Source: an uncultured Marinoscillum sp.
GTDB lineage: Bacteria; Bacteroidota; Bacteroidia; Cytophagales; MED-G16
Assembly (NCBI GenBank): GCA_902633975.1
Contig: CACPHX010000002.1
Coordinates: forward strand, 62,001 to 126,000
DNA: 64,000 nucleotides
Direction of reading: 5' to 3'
The position numbers were made by a program, and so were the translations under genes. Shown here piece after piece: positions 1 through 8,197 of the stretch (the first letter of the stretch is position 1; each line of letters starts with the position of its first letter). The notes below the pieces were generated by a model. The model saw only the letters and a list, made by a program, of their open reading frames with translations. It was not told the origin of the DNA and made no database searches.

Positions 1-158
1 CTTCCAGTTAGTAAACTTTTATTATATAATGCTGGCCTAGTATAAATGTTAAGCAATTCATTTTCGTAATTGATAAATATTTTTTTTTTATGATTACAAC
101 TAGAAATCAAAAAAAATAATATAAAAAAATTAATTTGTGACTGTACCTGGAATTCCAT
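1..158 (-). CDS. partial lipoprotein, 3' end beyond left edge
   Basis: Reading leftward from an ATG at 158-156 there is an open frame to the window edge, about 52 codons. Its start lies inside the last 29 bases of the YHYH gene. A hydrophobic stretch (INFFILFFL) is followed by the lipobox-like ISSC and a lysine-rich segment, as in an exported lipoprotein that would be anchored in the outer membrane. The visible end (ELLNIYTRPALYNKSLLTG) loosely resembles the repeat style of MORN/YwqK-type lipoproteins, but that is a weak guess. The frame contains an A10 run (81-90 as T on the plus strand). The product beyond the edge is unknown and the exact start is uncertain. Confidence 0.45.
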   Translation of the reverse strand, partial: MEFQVQSQINFFILFFLISSCNHKKKIFINYENELLNIYTRPALYNKSLLTG

Positions 159-933
159 AATATCCACTACCATTTATATAAGGATCATCATTAGTTATGT
201 GATAATGATAAATTCCATTTGGAAAGTCTTTTGTTTCATGAATATGGCCATGATATTCATCAAGGTCAGAGCTTCGAAGATCTTTTCCATTCTCTTTTGG
301 TCCATAAACTGGATAACCATCCAGTAAAAAACCCATTAAAGCATCTGAACCATAATTTGTTGATAACCAAAAAGGTTCCATGTGATAATGATATCTCCCA
401 TTTGAACCATTTTCTTGACCTGGGCCAATTGGTGCAGGGTGACCATTGTATTGATCGAAAGAATTTATCTCATTGGTCAAAGGGCTCCCTCCTCCAGCAT
501 ACTGGTTATAAAATGGAACTCCATTCAAAGATACTCCAATTGGACCCATAGAAGTAGGCTGATTTATGTTGGATTTTGATGGTGAATTCGGAATTTTAAA
601 TCTTATATCTAACTCTGATATTCTATTAGGATTGAGTCTAAAGTTTTCTACATATGGATTTGAATTATCATATTCTTCATATTTTTCATTCTCCCATATA
701 GTATTTTCAAAATAAGGACTTTTGTGATCTGGAACTCCCGTAGTATTAATATAAACATAGCCGTTTTCAATATAAATTTCACTGCTTGTTCCATATATTT
801 TTTTATAAATGTCTAGAGATATTGTAATATTTGAACTTTCATTTTCCCCACAATTTATCAAACATAAAGATTCATTTTTATCGTTGCAACATGATAGTAT
901 TATCAATAAAAAAATAATTTTTTTAAGCCTCAT
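130..933 (-). CDS. YHYH-domain lipoprotein
   Basis: A 267-residue exported protein. It has a short basic N-terminus, a hydrophobic stretch and Cys15-Cys16 after LILS, which fits a lipoprotein signal peptide. The C-terminal half carries two YHYH motifs (in NGRYHYHMEP and GIYHYHITND) and Gly/Pro/Asn-rich loops typical of the YHYH family (Pfam YHYH), which is common in marine Bacteroidota and other bacteria. The biochemical role of the family is not settled; the clustered histidines suggest metal binding, which is inference. It is followed on the same strand by the partial lipoprotein whose start overlaps its 3' end by 29 bases, and preceded, 53 bases away, by an outer-membrane barrel gene, so the three may be one cell-envelope transcript. 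Confidence 0.85.
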   Translation of the reverse strand: MRLKKIIFLLIILSCCNDKNESLCLINCGENESSNITISLDIYKKIYGTSSEIYIENGYVYINTTGVPDHKSPYFENTIWENEKYEEYDNSNPYVENFRLNPNRISELDIRFKIPNSPSKSNINQPTSMGPIGVSLNGVPFYNQYAGGGSPLTNEINSFDQYNGHPAPIGPGQENGSNGRYHYHMEPFWLSTNYGSDALMGFLLDGYPVYGPKENGKDLRSSDLDEYHGHIHETKDFPNGIYHYHITNDDPYINGSGYYGIPGTVTN

Positions 934-986
934 TTATGTTATTTAAAATTTAATTTATTTTTTAATTTTTCTTATACCAAATACAA

Positions 987-1700
987 TTAGTTTTTTTTGA
1001 TAAAATCGTTAATATGTAAATGAATGGAAATATCATATGATCTATTTTTCCAAACTTCACCAACAACTCTTGATATATTTGTTAAACCTCTGGTTGATTT
1101 TATTTCGAAAGAGATGTAATCATAGATTTTATATCCAAAACCGTAAACAAAACTAGTTTCTTTATTCCCAAAATCATTATTTGAAAAAGTGAATGAAATT
1201 GGTTTTGAGGTTGTATTTAAATCAATATTATTTGTAGATGCTTTGATATCTGTTTTAACTCTTAGAATATTGCTTAATTGTGGCCCTATAAAAAAGATAA
1301 AATTATTCATTCTAAAGCTTAAAAGAATTGGATATTGTATATAGTTTAACTGATTTATAAATGATGTTCTGTTAACATCCTCAACAATTGCTCCTTGTGA
1401 TGAATAATTAAATCCACTCCTAAACCCAAGGTATGTTTTTACCCTTTTGTTATAATCATCTGGAAATAATTTAAATAAAATTTCTAGATTAAGGCCTAAG
1501 TTATAACCAGTATATGCATTTACATCATATGGAATACCTCCTATTGTATTATAATTTACACCGGGTATATTAATTAAGGACTCAGATCTGAGTGTTTGTT
1601 CAGATAAAACGGGACCGGCTTTGATTCCAAATTTGAAATCTTGGGAATTCACAATAGTAGAAATACAAAGTAATCCTATAGTTAAAAGTTTTTCAATCAT
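987..1700 (-). CDS. outer-membrane beta-barrel protein (PorT-like family)
   Basis: A 237-residue protein with a cleavable signal peptide (about residues 1-19, ending near NSQD). Amphipathic alternating strands follow: FGIKAGP near the start, YNLGLNLEILF, VKTYLGFRSGF, QYPILLSF and a terminal strand YDISIHLHIND. This is the pattern of the small outer-membrane barrel (OMP_b-brl_2 / PorT-like) family that is abundant in Bacteroidota. Members are usually 180-250 residues and mostly have no assigned substrate. I cannot say whether this one is a T9SS component, and no other T9SS machinery gene lies in the window. Confidence 0.75.
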   Translation of the reverse strand: MIEKLLTIGLLCISTIVNSQDFKFGIKAGPVLSEQTLRSESLINIPGVNYNTIGGIPYDVNAYTGYNLGLNLEILFKLFPDDYNKRVKTYLGFRSGFNYSSQGAIVEDVNRTSFINQLNYIQYPILLSFRMNNFIFFIGPQLSNILRVKTDIKASTNNIDLNTTSKPISFTFSNNDFGNKETSFVYGFGYKIYDYISFEIKSTRGLTNISRVVGEVWKNRSYDISIHLHINDFIKKN

Positions 1701-1851
1701 TAAATAATATTATATTATAAAAATAATTATTTCTTTTGACTCAATTTGATTTGAAAGATTAATTATTCCATCAAATCTCTAGATTAATTTTTTTTGTGAT
1801 TAGATTTAATTTAGTCATTTAAATAATTAAACTCATTTAACTCTTATTTGT

Positions 1852-2919
1852 ATGAAAAGTTTTACTAAGCCAACTTTAATTATTGATAAGGATAAGTCAA
1901 TTAATAATATTAGAAATATTAAACAGAAAGCAGATAAAAATAAAATAAAATTAAGACCTCACTTTAAAACACATCAATCATTAGAGATTGGAAGTTGGTA
2001 TAAGAATTTGGGTATTAATAAAATAACAGTTTCATCTGTATCGATGGCAAAATTCTTTAGTGATGAATGGGATGATATTCTAATAGCTTTTCCTATTAAT
2101 ATTCTCGAAATAGAAACTTTAAATAATTTTTCAAATAAATGTAATCTTAGTCTTTTAGTTGATAATTTTTTTTCAATAGAATACCTCAATAAAAAATTAT
2201 TTAAGAATGTTAATATTTATATAAAAATTGATGTTGGATATTCTAGAGCTGGAATTCAATATACAGATTTAGATTATATTGATAGTATAATTAAATTATG
2301 TTCTTTTTCTAATCATTTAACTTTTAAAGGTTTTGTCTCACATTTTGGTAATACTTATAATTCAAAAAATGAAAAAGATATTGTTAAAAAATTTAAAAGT
2401 TCAATTACGAAAATTGAAAAACTTAGAGAAAAATATAAAAATTATGAGTTTTCAATTGGTGACACCCCTTCTAGCAGTTTAATTAACACTTACCCAAGCT
2501 TTATAACAGAAATAAGACCAGGTAATTTTATCTTTTATGATTTATTTCAGCATTTGATAGGATCATGTAAGATTGAAGATATTGCTCTGAGAATGATATG
2601 TCCTGTTGTTTCAATTTATAAGGAAAGAAACGAAATTTTGATATACGGAGGATCAGTTCATTTTTCTAAAGATTCTTTTCATAAAGATGATAAACAGTTC
2701 TATGGATATGTCTATAATTATGAGAATTTATGGAATGAAAAAAATAGAGTTGGAATACTTAAATCATTATCACAGGAACATGGGATAGTTAAAGTTGAGA
2801 ATATTCAAAATTTTAGAATAGGAGATCTAGTTTCAATAATACCTGTACATTCATGCTTAACTGTAGATAAAATGCAAGATTTTTTTATTGAAGAAAATAA
2901 ATATTCAATAATGGATTAA
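1852..2919 (+). CDS. D-threonine aldolase / alanine racemase-fold PLP enzyme
   Basis: A 355-residue member of the fold-III PLP family that includes D-threonine aldolase and D-serine dehydratase. The N-terminal PLP lysine is recognisable in RPHFKTHQS (Lys39). GYSRAGIQ and SIGDTPSS follow the barrel pattern, and the C-terminal metal site HxC (His333, Cys335 in PVHSCLTVD) matches the divalent-metal ligands of D-threonine aldolases. The likely reaction is retro-aldol cleavage of D-3-hydroxyamino acids or D-serine deamination; the substrate cannot be fixed from sequence. The C-terminus stops soon after the HxC motif, a little shorter than I expect for the family. It stands alone on the plus strand, and its stop overlaps the stop of the convergent transporter gene by 4 bases. 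Confidence 0.85.
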   Translation: MKSFTKPTLIIDKDKSINNIRNIKQKADKNKIKLRPHFKTHQSLEIGSWYKNLGINKITVSSVSMAKFFSDEWDDILIAFPINILEIETLNNFSNKCNLSLLVDNFFSIEYLNKKLFKNVNIYIKIDVGYSRAGIQYTDLDYIDSIIKLCSFSNHLTFKGFVSHFGNTYNSKNEKDIVKKFKSSITKIEKLREKYKNYEFSIGDTPSSSLINTYPSFITEIRPGNFIFYDLFQHLIGSCKIEDIALRMICPVVSIYKERNEILIYGGSVHFSKDSFHKDDKQFYGYVYNYENLWNEKNRVGILKSLSQEHGIVKVENIQNFRIGDLVSIIPVHSCLTVDKMQDFFIEENKYSIMD

Positions 2920-4232
2920 TCTAGACCGTGCGTCAGTCTCTTTAAAGGTTTTAATAGTAATATTACTAGAAAACCAAAAAGGGAGCAGAAGATAAATATC
3001 CCTAAAAATATATCATACTCGCCAGCTGTCTGTGCCCATTTTCCTAATTCAGCTGCTAACTTATTTCCGAACCCAGTACAGGCAAAATATGTACCCATCA
3101 TTAATGATGCATATTTTATTGGAGCTAGTTTTGTAATAAGTGCCATCACAGTAGGTGAAGTACACAACTCTCCCAATGTATGAAGTAAATAAGCAATTAC
3201 AAGGTAGTACATTGCACTTGATCCATTTTTTTCAAATTCAGCTGCTGCTTCAGCCATAACTAAAAATCCAAACGCCATAATTACTACACCTACTGCCATT
3301 TGAAATAAAAGTGCTGACTCTCTACCTAATGACTTCCACCATGCCCAAAACTTACCTACTAAAACAGCAAATAAAACGATAAATCCGGCATTCAAAGATT
3401 GGAACCATGTTGCTGGTACTTCGAAATTTAATGATGTAATCATTCTGTCAGTTTTTTCTGATGCATAAATGTTCATCAATCCACCTGCCTGCTCAAAGGC
3501 TCCCCAGAAGACAACAACTATCAAAAATGATAAAAGAAGAACCTTTACTCTATCTTTCTCAATATTTGTTAAAGGTTTATTCATTAATTCTTTATCAGGA
3601 CTATCATTTTTTCCAATAAATTCTCCAACTCCAACTAGATATTTTTGACCCCACATAAAAACAAGTTGTCCAAGTAACATCCCAACACCAGCTAAACCAA
3701 AACCATAATGCCATCCCCATTCTTCTCCTATACCACCAATTATTAGTGCCGATAAAAATGCACCAATATTAATGCCCATATAAAAAATTTTGAATCCTAT
3801 ATCTTTTTTGTCCTCATCTTTATATAATCCTCCAACCATTGTTGAAATATTTGGCTTTAATCCACCAACTCCTAATATTATAAATCCTAGACCAGCATAA
3901 AATGCAGTTAAATTATCGATTGCAAGGATGCTGTGACCTAGAACTAAAAGAACTCCGCCTAACATTACTGTCTTTTTTTGACCGAGTATGTTATCTGCTA
4001 CCCAACCTCCAGGTATCCCTGCAACATAAACCAGCATAGTGTACCAACCATATAAATAAAGAGCTTCCTCATTTGTCCAACCATAACCAGGATTCTCGCT
4101 TGTAGTCTCGGATATTAAAAATAATACAAGAAGAGCCCTCATTCCATAGTAAGAAAATCTTTCCCAGAGTTCAGTGAAGAAGAGAACATATAACCCATAA
4201 GGATGTCCAAAAATGGTTTTTTGATTTTCCAT
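2916..4232 (-). CDS. POT-family proton-dependent oligopeptide transporter
   Basis: A 438-residue major-facilitator protein of the inner membrane. The N-terminal ELWERFSYYGMRALLVL is the ExxERFxYYG signature of the POT/PTR family (proton-coupled di- and tripeptide uptake, DtpA-like). About 12 hydrophobic segments follow, with FIILGVGGLKPNIS in the first half and LGELCTSPTVMALI in the second, both normal for the family. Length is close to the usual 450-500. It would import peptides for carbon and nitrogen, which fits a marine heterotroph feeding on protein. It is monocistronic between a convergent gene (4-base stop overlap, TTAA) and the divergent mscS-like gene. Confidence 0.95.
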   Translation of the reverse strand: MENQKTIFGHPYGLYVLFFTELWERFSYYGMRALLVLFLISETTSENPGYGWTNEEALYLYGWYTMLVYVAGIPGGWVADNILGQKKTVMLGGVLLVLGHSILAIDNLTAFYAGLGFIILGVGGLKPNISTMVGGLYKDEDKKDIGFKIFYMGINIGAFLSALIIGGIGEEWGWHYGFGLAGVGMLLGQLVFMWGQKYLVGVGEFIGKNDSPDKELMNKPLTNIEKDRVKVLLLSFLIVVVFWGAFEQAGGLMNIYASEKTDRMITSLNFEVPATWFQSLNAGFIVLFAVLVGKFWAWWKSLGRESALLFQMAVGVVIMAFGFLVMAEAAAEFEKNGSSAMYYLVIAYLLHTLGELCTSPTVMALITKLAPIKYASLMMGTYFACTGFGNKLAAELGKWAQTAGEYDIFLGIFIFCSLFGFLVILLLKPLKRLTHGLD

Positions 4233-4307
4233 ATTAATTTATCAATTTAAAAAAAATAATCTTTGAAACTTAATATTCTAATTTTTAAATTTTAAATTTC
4301 AATCTGA

Positions 4308-5192
4308 ATGGATTATTTCAACGATTTTTTATCTAGAGTACTTAATGTAATTTCAGAGTTTCTTTTCATTTTTAATAGAACTCTTTTCAAGATTGGTGAT
4401 TCAGAGGTAAGTATAGGTACTATAGTTATATTTTTTGCTAGTTTCTATCTGCTTATAGTTGTATCCAAAAATGTTAGACTTCTTCTATTGAATAAGATCT
4501 TAGCAAGGTCAAAACTTAAAAAATCATTCAGAGAGTCAATAGCAAACGGAGTTAGGATAACAATGATGCTTATAGGTACAATCATTATTATTCAGGCAGT
4601 TGGGATTGATTTGAGTGCTTTAAGTTTACTTGCTGGAGCATTAGGTGTAGGTATTGGTTTCGGATTTCAAAAAGTTACTGATAATTTAATTAGCGGATTG
4701 ACAATACTAGTAGAAGAACCAATAAAAGTAGGTGACAGGGTAGAAGTAGGAGAGGTTAGTGGTGATATTGTCAATATTTCTTTAAGGTCTACAACCATTG
4801 TCACTAATGATAATATTTCTATAATTGTTCCTAACTCAGAGTTTATTTCAAGCCAGGTAATAAACTGGAGTCATAATAATAGAATAATAAGATTTAGAAT
4901 ACCTGTCGGAGTAAGTTATGAAGAAGATCCAGAAATTGTTAAAAAATTATTAATGGAGGTTGCTGATGAAAACCCTAACGTTCAGAAAGAACCTAAACCT
5001 AGAGTATTTTTTGAAAAGTTTGGAGATAGCTCTTTAGACTTTAAGCTTGGTATTTGGACATCTTCTCATACTGATAAACCAGAGTTTATTAGAAGCGAAA
5101 TTAACTATGCAATTTTTAAAAAGTTTAAAGAGAATAATATTAAGATTCCTTTTCCTCAGAGAGATGTTCACATTAAATCAAAGACTGATTGA
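4308..5192 (+). CDS. MscS-family small-conductance mechanosensitive channel
   Basis: A 294-residue inner-membrane channel. Hydrophobic segments lie near residues 28-52 and 77-105. The pore helix region is LLAGALGVGIGFGFQKVTDNLISG, followed by the beta domain (EPIKVGDRVEVGEVSGDIVNISLRST), and IVPNSEFIS then leads into the C-terminal cage domain. The Gly/Ala-rich TM3 and the order of domains are those of MscS, and the length matches E. coli MscS (286). It would release solutes on hypo-osmotic shock. Its stop overlaps the TTG start of the downstream DinB-like gene in a TTGA junction, so the two are probably translated together. Confidence 0.93.
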   Translation: MDYFNDFLSRVLNVISEFLFIFNRTLFKIGDSEVSIGTIVIFFASFYLLIVVSKNVRLLLLNKILARSKLKKSFRESIANGVRITMMLIGTIIIIQAVGIDLSALSLLAGALGVGIGFGFQKVTDNLISGLTILVEEPIKVGDRVEVGEVSGDIVNISLRSTTIVTNDNISIIVPNSEFISSQVINWSHNNRIIRFRIPVGVSYEEDPEIVKKLLMEVADENPNVQKEPKPRVFFEKFGDSSLDFKLGIWTSSHTDKPEFIRSEINYAIFKKFKENNIKIPFPQRDVHIKSKTD

Positions 5193-5758
5193 GGATATTA
5201 ACAATTATATTTTTTTTATTAATCTCTATGCAAATGTATTCTCAGGAAAATAATTATTTCTATGAGATTAAAGAGTTTGATGAAAATTATTCAGAGAATG
5301 CAATAATTTCTAGATTTCTACATGCAGTAGGATTTAGGTATTATTGGTCAACAGAAGGTTTAAGAGAAAATGATCTAATATATAAACCTTCTCATACAGG
5401 AATTTCGACTAGAGCAACTCTTGAACATATATATGTGTTAGCTATAATTATAAATAGTGGAATAAAAGATATTGAGGTTAAAAGATCTGAGTCTTATCCC
5501 GAATTATCATTCGAGGAATTAAGAGAAAACACATTAAAATTAACTAAGGAATCAATCGATATAGTTTCAAAATACGAAGAGGATGATTTTCAAAATTCTA
5601 AAATAAGATTTGGTAAGAATGGATTTGATTTTTATAATCTTTTTCACGGTCCAATTTCGGACTCCCTCTATCATATAGGACAAATTGTTTCTTTTAGGAG
5701 ATCCTCAGGGAATCCACTTCCAAGAGGTGTGAATCATTTTCTTGGTAAGAAACTGTAG
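5189..5758 (+). CDS. DinB-like four-helix protein with signal peptide
   Basis: A 189-residue protein starting at a TTG that overlaps the upstream stop (TTGA). This start gives a plausible signal peptide (RILTIIFFLLISMQMYSQ), cleaved before ENN. The mature part matches the DinB_2/DUF664 four-helix fold: HAVGFRYYW near the start, a middle helix with THISTRATLEHIYVLAI-like register, and the characteristic end HGPISDSLYHIGQIVSFRR, whose His pair would bind a metal. Catalytic roles in the superfamily include thiol-dependent S-transferases, but none can be assigned here. Export is unusual for DinB proteins in general, though secreted members occur in Bacteroidota. An internal ATG 13 codons in would remove the signal peptide. 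Confidence 0.75.
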   Translation: MRILTIIFFLLISMQMYSQENNYFYEIKEFDENYSENAIISRFLHAVGFRYYWSTEGLRENDLIYKPSHTGISTRATLEHIYVLAIIINSGIKDIEVKRSESYPELSFEELRENTLKLTKESIDIVSKYEEDDFQNSKIRFGKNGFDFYNLFHGPISDSLYHIGQIVSFRRSSGNPLPRGVNHFLGKKL

Positions 5759-5771
5759 TTTAAAAAAATAA

Positions 5772-6224
5772 TTATATACCACTTCCTGTATTTCCATCGG
5801 GAATAATTTGTTTTTCAGCAATTAGAAATTCTTTTTTACATTTTCTACACCTCTCCTTCCAAAATCTTCCTGAATACTCCATTGGATAAATTTTTTTATG
5901 TTCTCTTCTTAATCTATTTCTAATTTGAAATACGTTCTTCTCAAATATATCCACCTTTCCAGCAGTGCTAAATACGCTATCGTACTCTAATTTTTTATCT
6001 AATAATCCCTCATATTTTTTTTGACCTTTAAATGGATATATACATCCACAATTTCTACACTTTCTTCTATTAACGTTTTTGTATATTTTATAATATATTG
6101 GATCATTATCAACTTCTCTACATTTAATATAAATTCCAACTGTATCAACTCCATTTTTTCTATTTATTTCGTTGTATACATATAAAATAAAAAGCATAAT
6201 TAATAAAGGTATAATACCTTCCAT
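5772..6224 (-). CDS. hypothetical membrane protein with two CxxC knuckles
   Basis: I do not recognise this 150-residue protein. Residues 4-17 are hydrophobic (IPLLIMLFILYVY), so it is probably N-terminally anchored. Two cysteine pairs, Cys56/Cys59 (with a third at 61) and Cys126/Cys129, are 66 residues apart and could form one split zinc ribbon. The segment between them is highly charged. It lies 6 bases downstream of the acyl-CoA dehydrogenase gene and is probably co-transcribed with it, but nothing in the sequence links the two functions. Confidence 0.6.
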   Translation of the reverse strand: MEGIIPLLIMLFILYVYNEINRKNGVDTVGIYIKCREVDNDPIYYKIYKNVNRRKCRNCGCIYPFKGQKKYEGLLDKKLEYDSVFSTAGKVDIFEKNVFQIRNRLRREHKKIYPMEYSGRFWKERCRKCKKEFLIAEKQIIPDGNTGSGI

Positions 6225-6230
6225 TCTATA

Positions 6231-7406
6231 TCATTTTATAGCTGAAACTCCTGTAATTTTCTTTCCAATTATTAATGTATGAATTTCATCAGTGCCCTGG
6301 TATGTCACTAAAGCTTCAAGATTATTTATATGTCTCATAATTGGGTATTCACCTGTAATTCCCATACCGCCAAGAATTGATCTGGATATTTTTGCAACTT
6401 CACAAGCCATTTCAACATTCACCTTCTTTGCTAAAGATATTTGTTCAAAAGAAGCATCTCCATTGTCCATAAGTATTCCTAATCTCCATGTTAACATCTG
6501 AGATTTCGTTATTTCAGTAAGCATTTTTACTAATTTTTTTTGTATAAGCTGGTAAGAACTAATTGATTTACCAAACTGATTTCTTTCATTTGAATATCTT
6601 AGTGCAACATCATAACACTCCATCGCTATTCCTAAACTTCCCCAGGCAACTCCAAATCTTCCAATATTTAATCTGTCAAATAATACTTTAATGTCATCAG
6701 TCTCTGTTAGAATATTTTTTTTTGGAACTTTCATATTTTGAAATATTAATTCACCTGTCTCAGAAGCTCTAAATGACCATTTTTTTTCAATTTTTGCAGT
6801 GCTAAAACCTTCAGTATTTTTTTCTACAATGAATCCAGCATACTTATTTGATTTATTTTTTGCCCATATTACTGCCAAATCGCAGATTGGTGCTTGACCA
6901 ATCCACATTTTTGATCCGTTTACTATGTAACAATCTTTTTCTTTGGAATAGTGACTTTTCATAGAGGAAGGATCAGAACCGTGATTGGGTTCTGACATCC
7001 CAAAGCTTCCTATCAATTCACCACTAGCAAGTTTTGGTAAATATTTTTTTTTTTGATCATCTGAACCAAGTGTATAGATTGTATTCATTACCAAAGATTG
7101 TACTGAACTTAAAACCCTTATTGACGAGTCACCTCTTTCCAATTCTTGCATCATCAATCCATATGAGGTAAAATCTATTTCTGAGCCACCATAATTTGTT
7201 GGTAAAAAGCTACCAAACCCACCTATATCAGCTAACTTTTTTATAATATTTTTTGGAAAAATACTAGATAGGGCACAATCTTCAATTATAGGGCTTACAT
7301 TTTCTTTTACCCATTCCCTAACAGTATCTCTTATTAGTAACTGTTCCTCGTTAAATAACGTATCAATGTTATAAAAATCAGGAGATTTAAAATTATCTTT
7401 TTTCAT
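6231..7406 (-). CDS. acyl-CoA dehydrogenase, glutaryl-CoA dehydrogenase-like
   Basis: A 391-residue FAD flavoenzyme of the acyl-CoA dehydrogenase superfamily. The sequence follows glutaryl-CoA dehydrogenase in length, in the substrate/FAD segment FGMSEPNHGSDPSSM (about residues 135-150), in KMWIGQAPICDLAVIWAK, in RFGVAWGSLGIAMEC and in LGGMGITGEYPI near the C-terminus. It would oxidise glutaryl-CoA or a related acyl-CoA in lysine/tryptophan breakdown, passing electrons to an electron-transfer flavoprotein. Oddity: the motif that normally reads YEGT, whose Glu is the catalytic base, is TYQGTDEIH here, with Gln370 encoded by CAG at 6299-6297. If that residue is the base, activity would be much reduced or altered. 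The downstream hypothetical gene is 6 bases away. Confidence 0.88.
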   Translation of the reverse strand: MKKDNFKSPDFYNIDTLFNEEQLLIRDTVREWVKENVSPIIEDCALSSIFPKNIIKKLADIGGFGSFLPTNYGGSEIDFTSYGLMMQELERGDSSIRVLSSVQSLVMNTIYTLGSDDQKKKYLPKLASGELIGSFGMSEPNHGSDPSSMKSHYSKEKDCYIVNGSKMWIGQAPICDLAVIWAKNKSNKYAGFIVEKNTEGFSTAKIEKKWSFRASETGELIFQNMKVPKKNILTETDDIKVLFDRLNIGRFGVAWGSLGIAMECYDVALRYSNERNQFGKSISSYQLIQKKLVKMLTEITKSQMLTWRLGILMDNGDASFEQISLAKKVNVEMACEVAKISRSILGGMGITGEYPIMRHINNLEALVTYQGTDEIHTLIIGKKITGVSAIK

Positions 7407-7500
7407 TTTTTGTTATGCATATACAACCTAACATTGCAGACATTAAAAGTATTCTGAGATATGGTTAATTTTTCTGTTTTAATTTAAAATTAATTAAAAA

Positions 7501-8019
7501 ATGTCACAAAATAATATCGCAATTATATATGGGTCTGATACCGGAGCTACTGAGAGTGTTGCAAAGAGTTTACATGAGAAAATAGGAGAAGGTTCTGTAG
7601 ATTTATTAGAAGTTAATTCTGTATCCCCGGAAGATTTTAGTAAGTATAAAATAATCCTTATAGGTGTTCCTACATGGTATATTGGTGAACTTCAAAGTGA
7701 CTGGGATTACTTCTTTCCTGAGTTCAAAAAAATAGATTTTACTGGAATTAAAACTGCTTATTTTGGATTAGGTGATCAACTAGGTTATCCCGACAGTTTT
7801 GTAGACGGTATTGGTATTTTAGCTGAAGTTGTTCTAAAAAATGGTGGTGAGGTTTTTGGATCTTGGTCAACTGATGGTTATGAATTTGATGAATCACTTG
7901 GTGTAAATCCTGATGGTGATTTTTATGGGCTAGTAATCGATGATGATAATCAACATGAAATGACAGAAGAGAGAGTTGATAAGTGGTTATCTCAAATAAA
8001 ATCTCATTTAGTAGCTTAA
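7501..8019 (+). CDS. fldA: flavodoxin
   Basis: A 172-residue long-chain flavodoxin, a small soluble FMN electron carrier that replaces ferredoxin under low iron. The phosphate loop is IIYGSDTGATESVA (residues 7-20, pattern SxTGxTE). The aromatic FMN-stacking segments are GVPTWYIGELQSDWDYF (about 56-72) and YFGLGDQLGYPDSFVDG (about 87-103), and SWSTDGYEFDESLG is the usual third segment. Length matches the family. It is a single-gene unit followed by a convergent tRNA gene. No Fur box was evident to my eye in the 94-base upstream gap. Confidence 0.95.
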   Translation: MSQNNIAIIYGSDTGATESVAKSLHEKIGEGSVDLLEVNSVSPEDFSKYKIILIGVPTWYIGELQSDWDYFFPEFKKIDFTGIKTAYFGLGDQLGYPDSFVDGIGILAEVVLKNGGEVFGSWSTDGYEFDESLGVNPDGDFYGLVIDDDNQHEMTEERVDKWLSQIKSHLVA

Positions 8020-8030
8020 CTCCATAATTG

Positions 8031-8104
8031 TGGGCCCACCAGGGCTTGAACCTGGGACCTACCGGTTATGAGCCGGGCGCTCTAACCAACTGAGCTATGG
8101 GCCC
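8031..8104 (-). tRNA. tRNA with CAU anticodon, probably tRNA-Ile2 (lysidine type)
   Basis: The 74-base minus-strand sequence folds as a cloverleaf. The acceptor stem is GGGCCCA/TGGGCCC with discriminator A, the D arm GCTC..GAGC, the anticodon loop CTCATAA and the T arm CCAGG-TTCAAGC-CCTGG. The anticodon is CAU. The G1-C72 pair, A73 and loop resemble bacterial tRNA-Ile2, in which C34 is converted to lysidine by TilS, more than initiator tRNA; an elongator Met identity is the alternative. C27 and T43 do not pair. No 3' CCA is encoded (the next bases are CAA), so CCA must be added by the nucleotidyltransferase at 28982-30403. Confidence 0.93.
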
Positions 8105-8197
8105 TAAAATTTAGTTGATAATTTAATTATTTCAACCCGTACAAAATTATACAGATTTAATCAAAACAATAATTTTCATTGAAACTTTATATCAAAA

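Noticed and set aside
1-45. Plus-strand frame at the left edge as the end of another gene
   Set aside because: Only 14 codons are visible, with no recognisable end motif; the minus-strand lipoprotein frame explains the region better.
8098-8140. TTG-N19-TAAATTTT promoter just before the CAU tRNA at 8031-8104
   Set aside because: The -7-like box ends only one base before the mature tRNA 5' end, so the start site would fall inside the tRNA.
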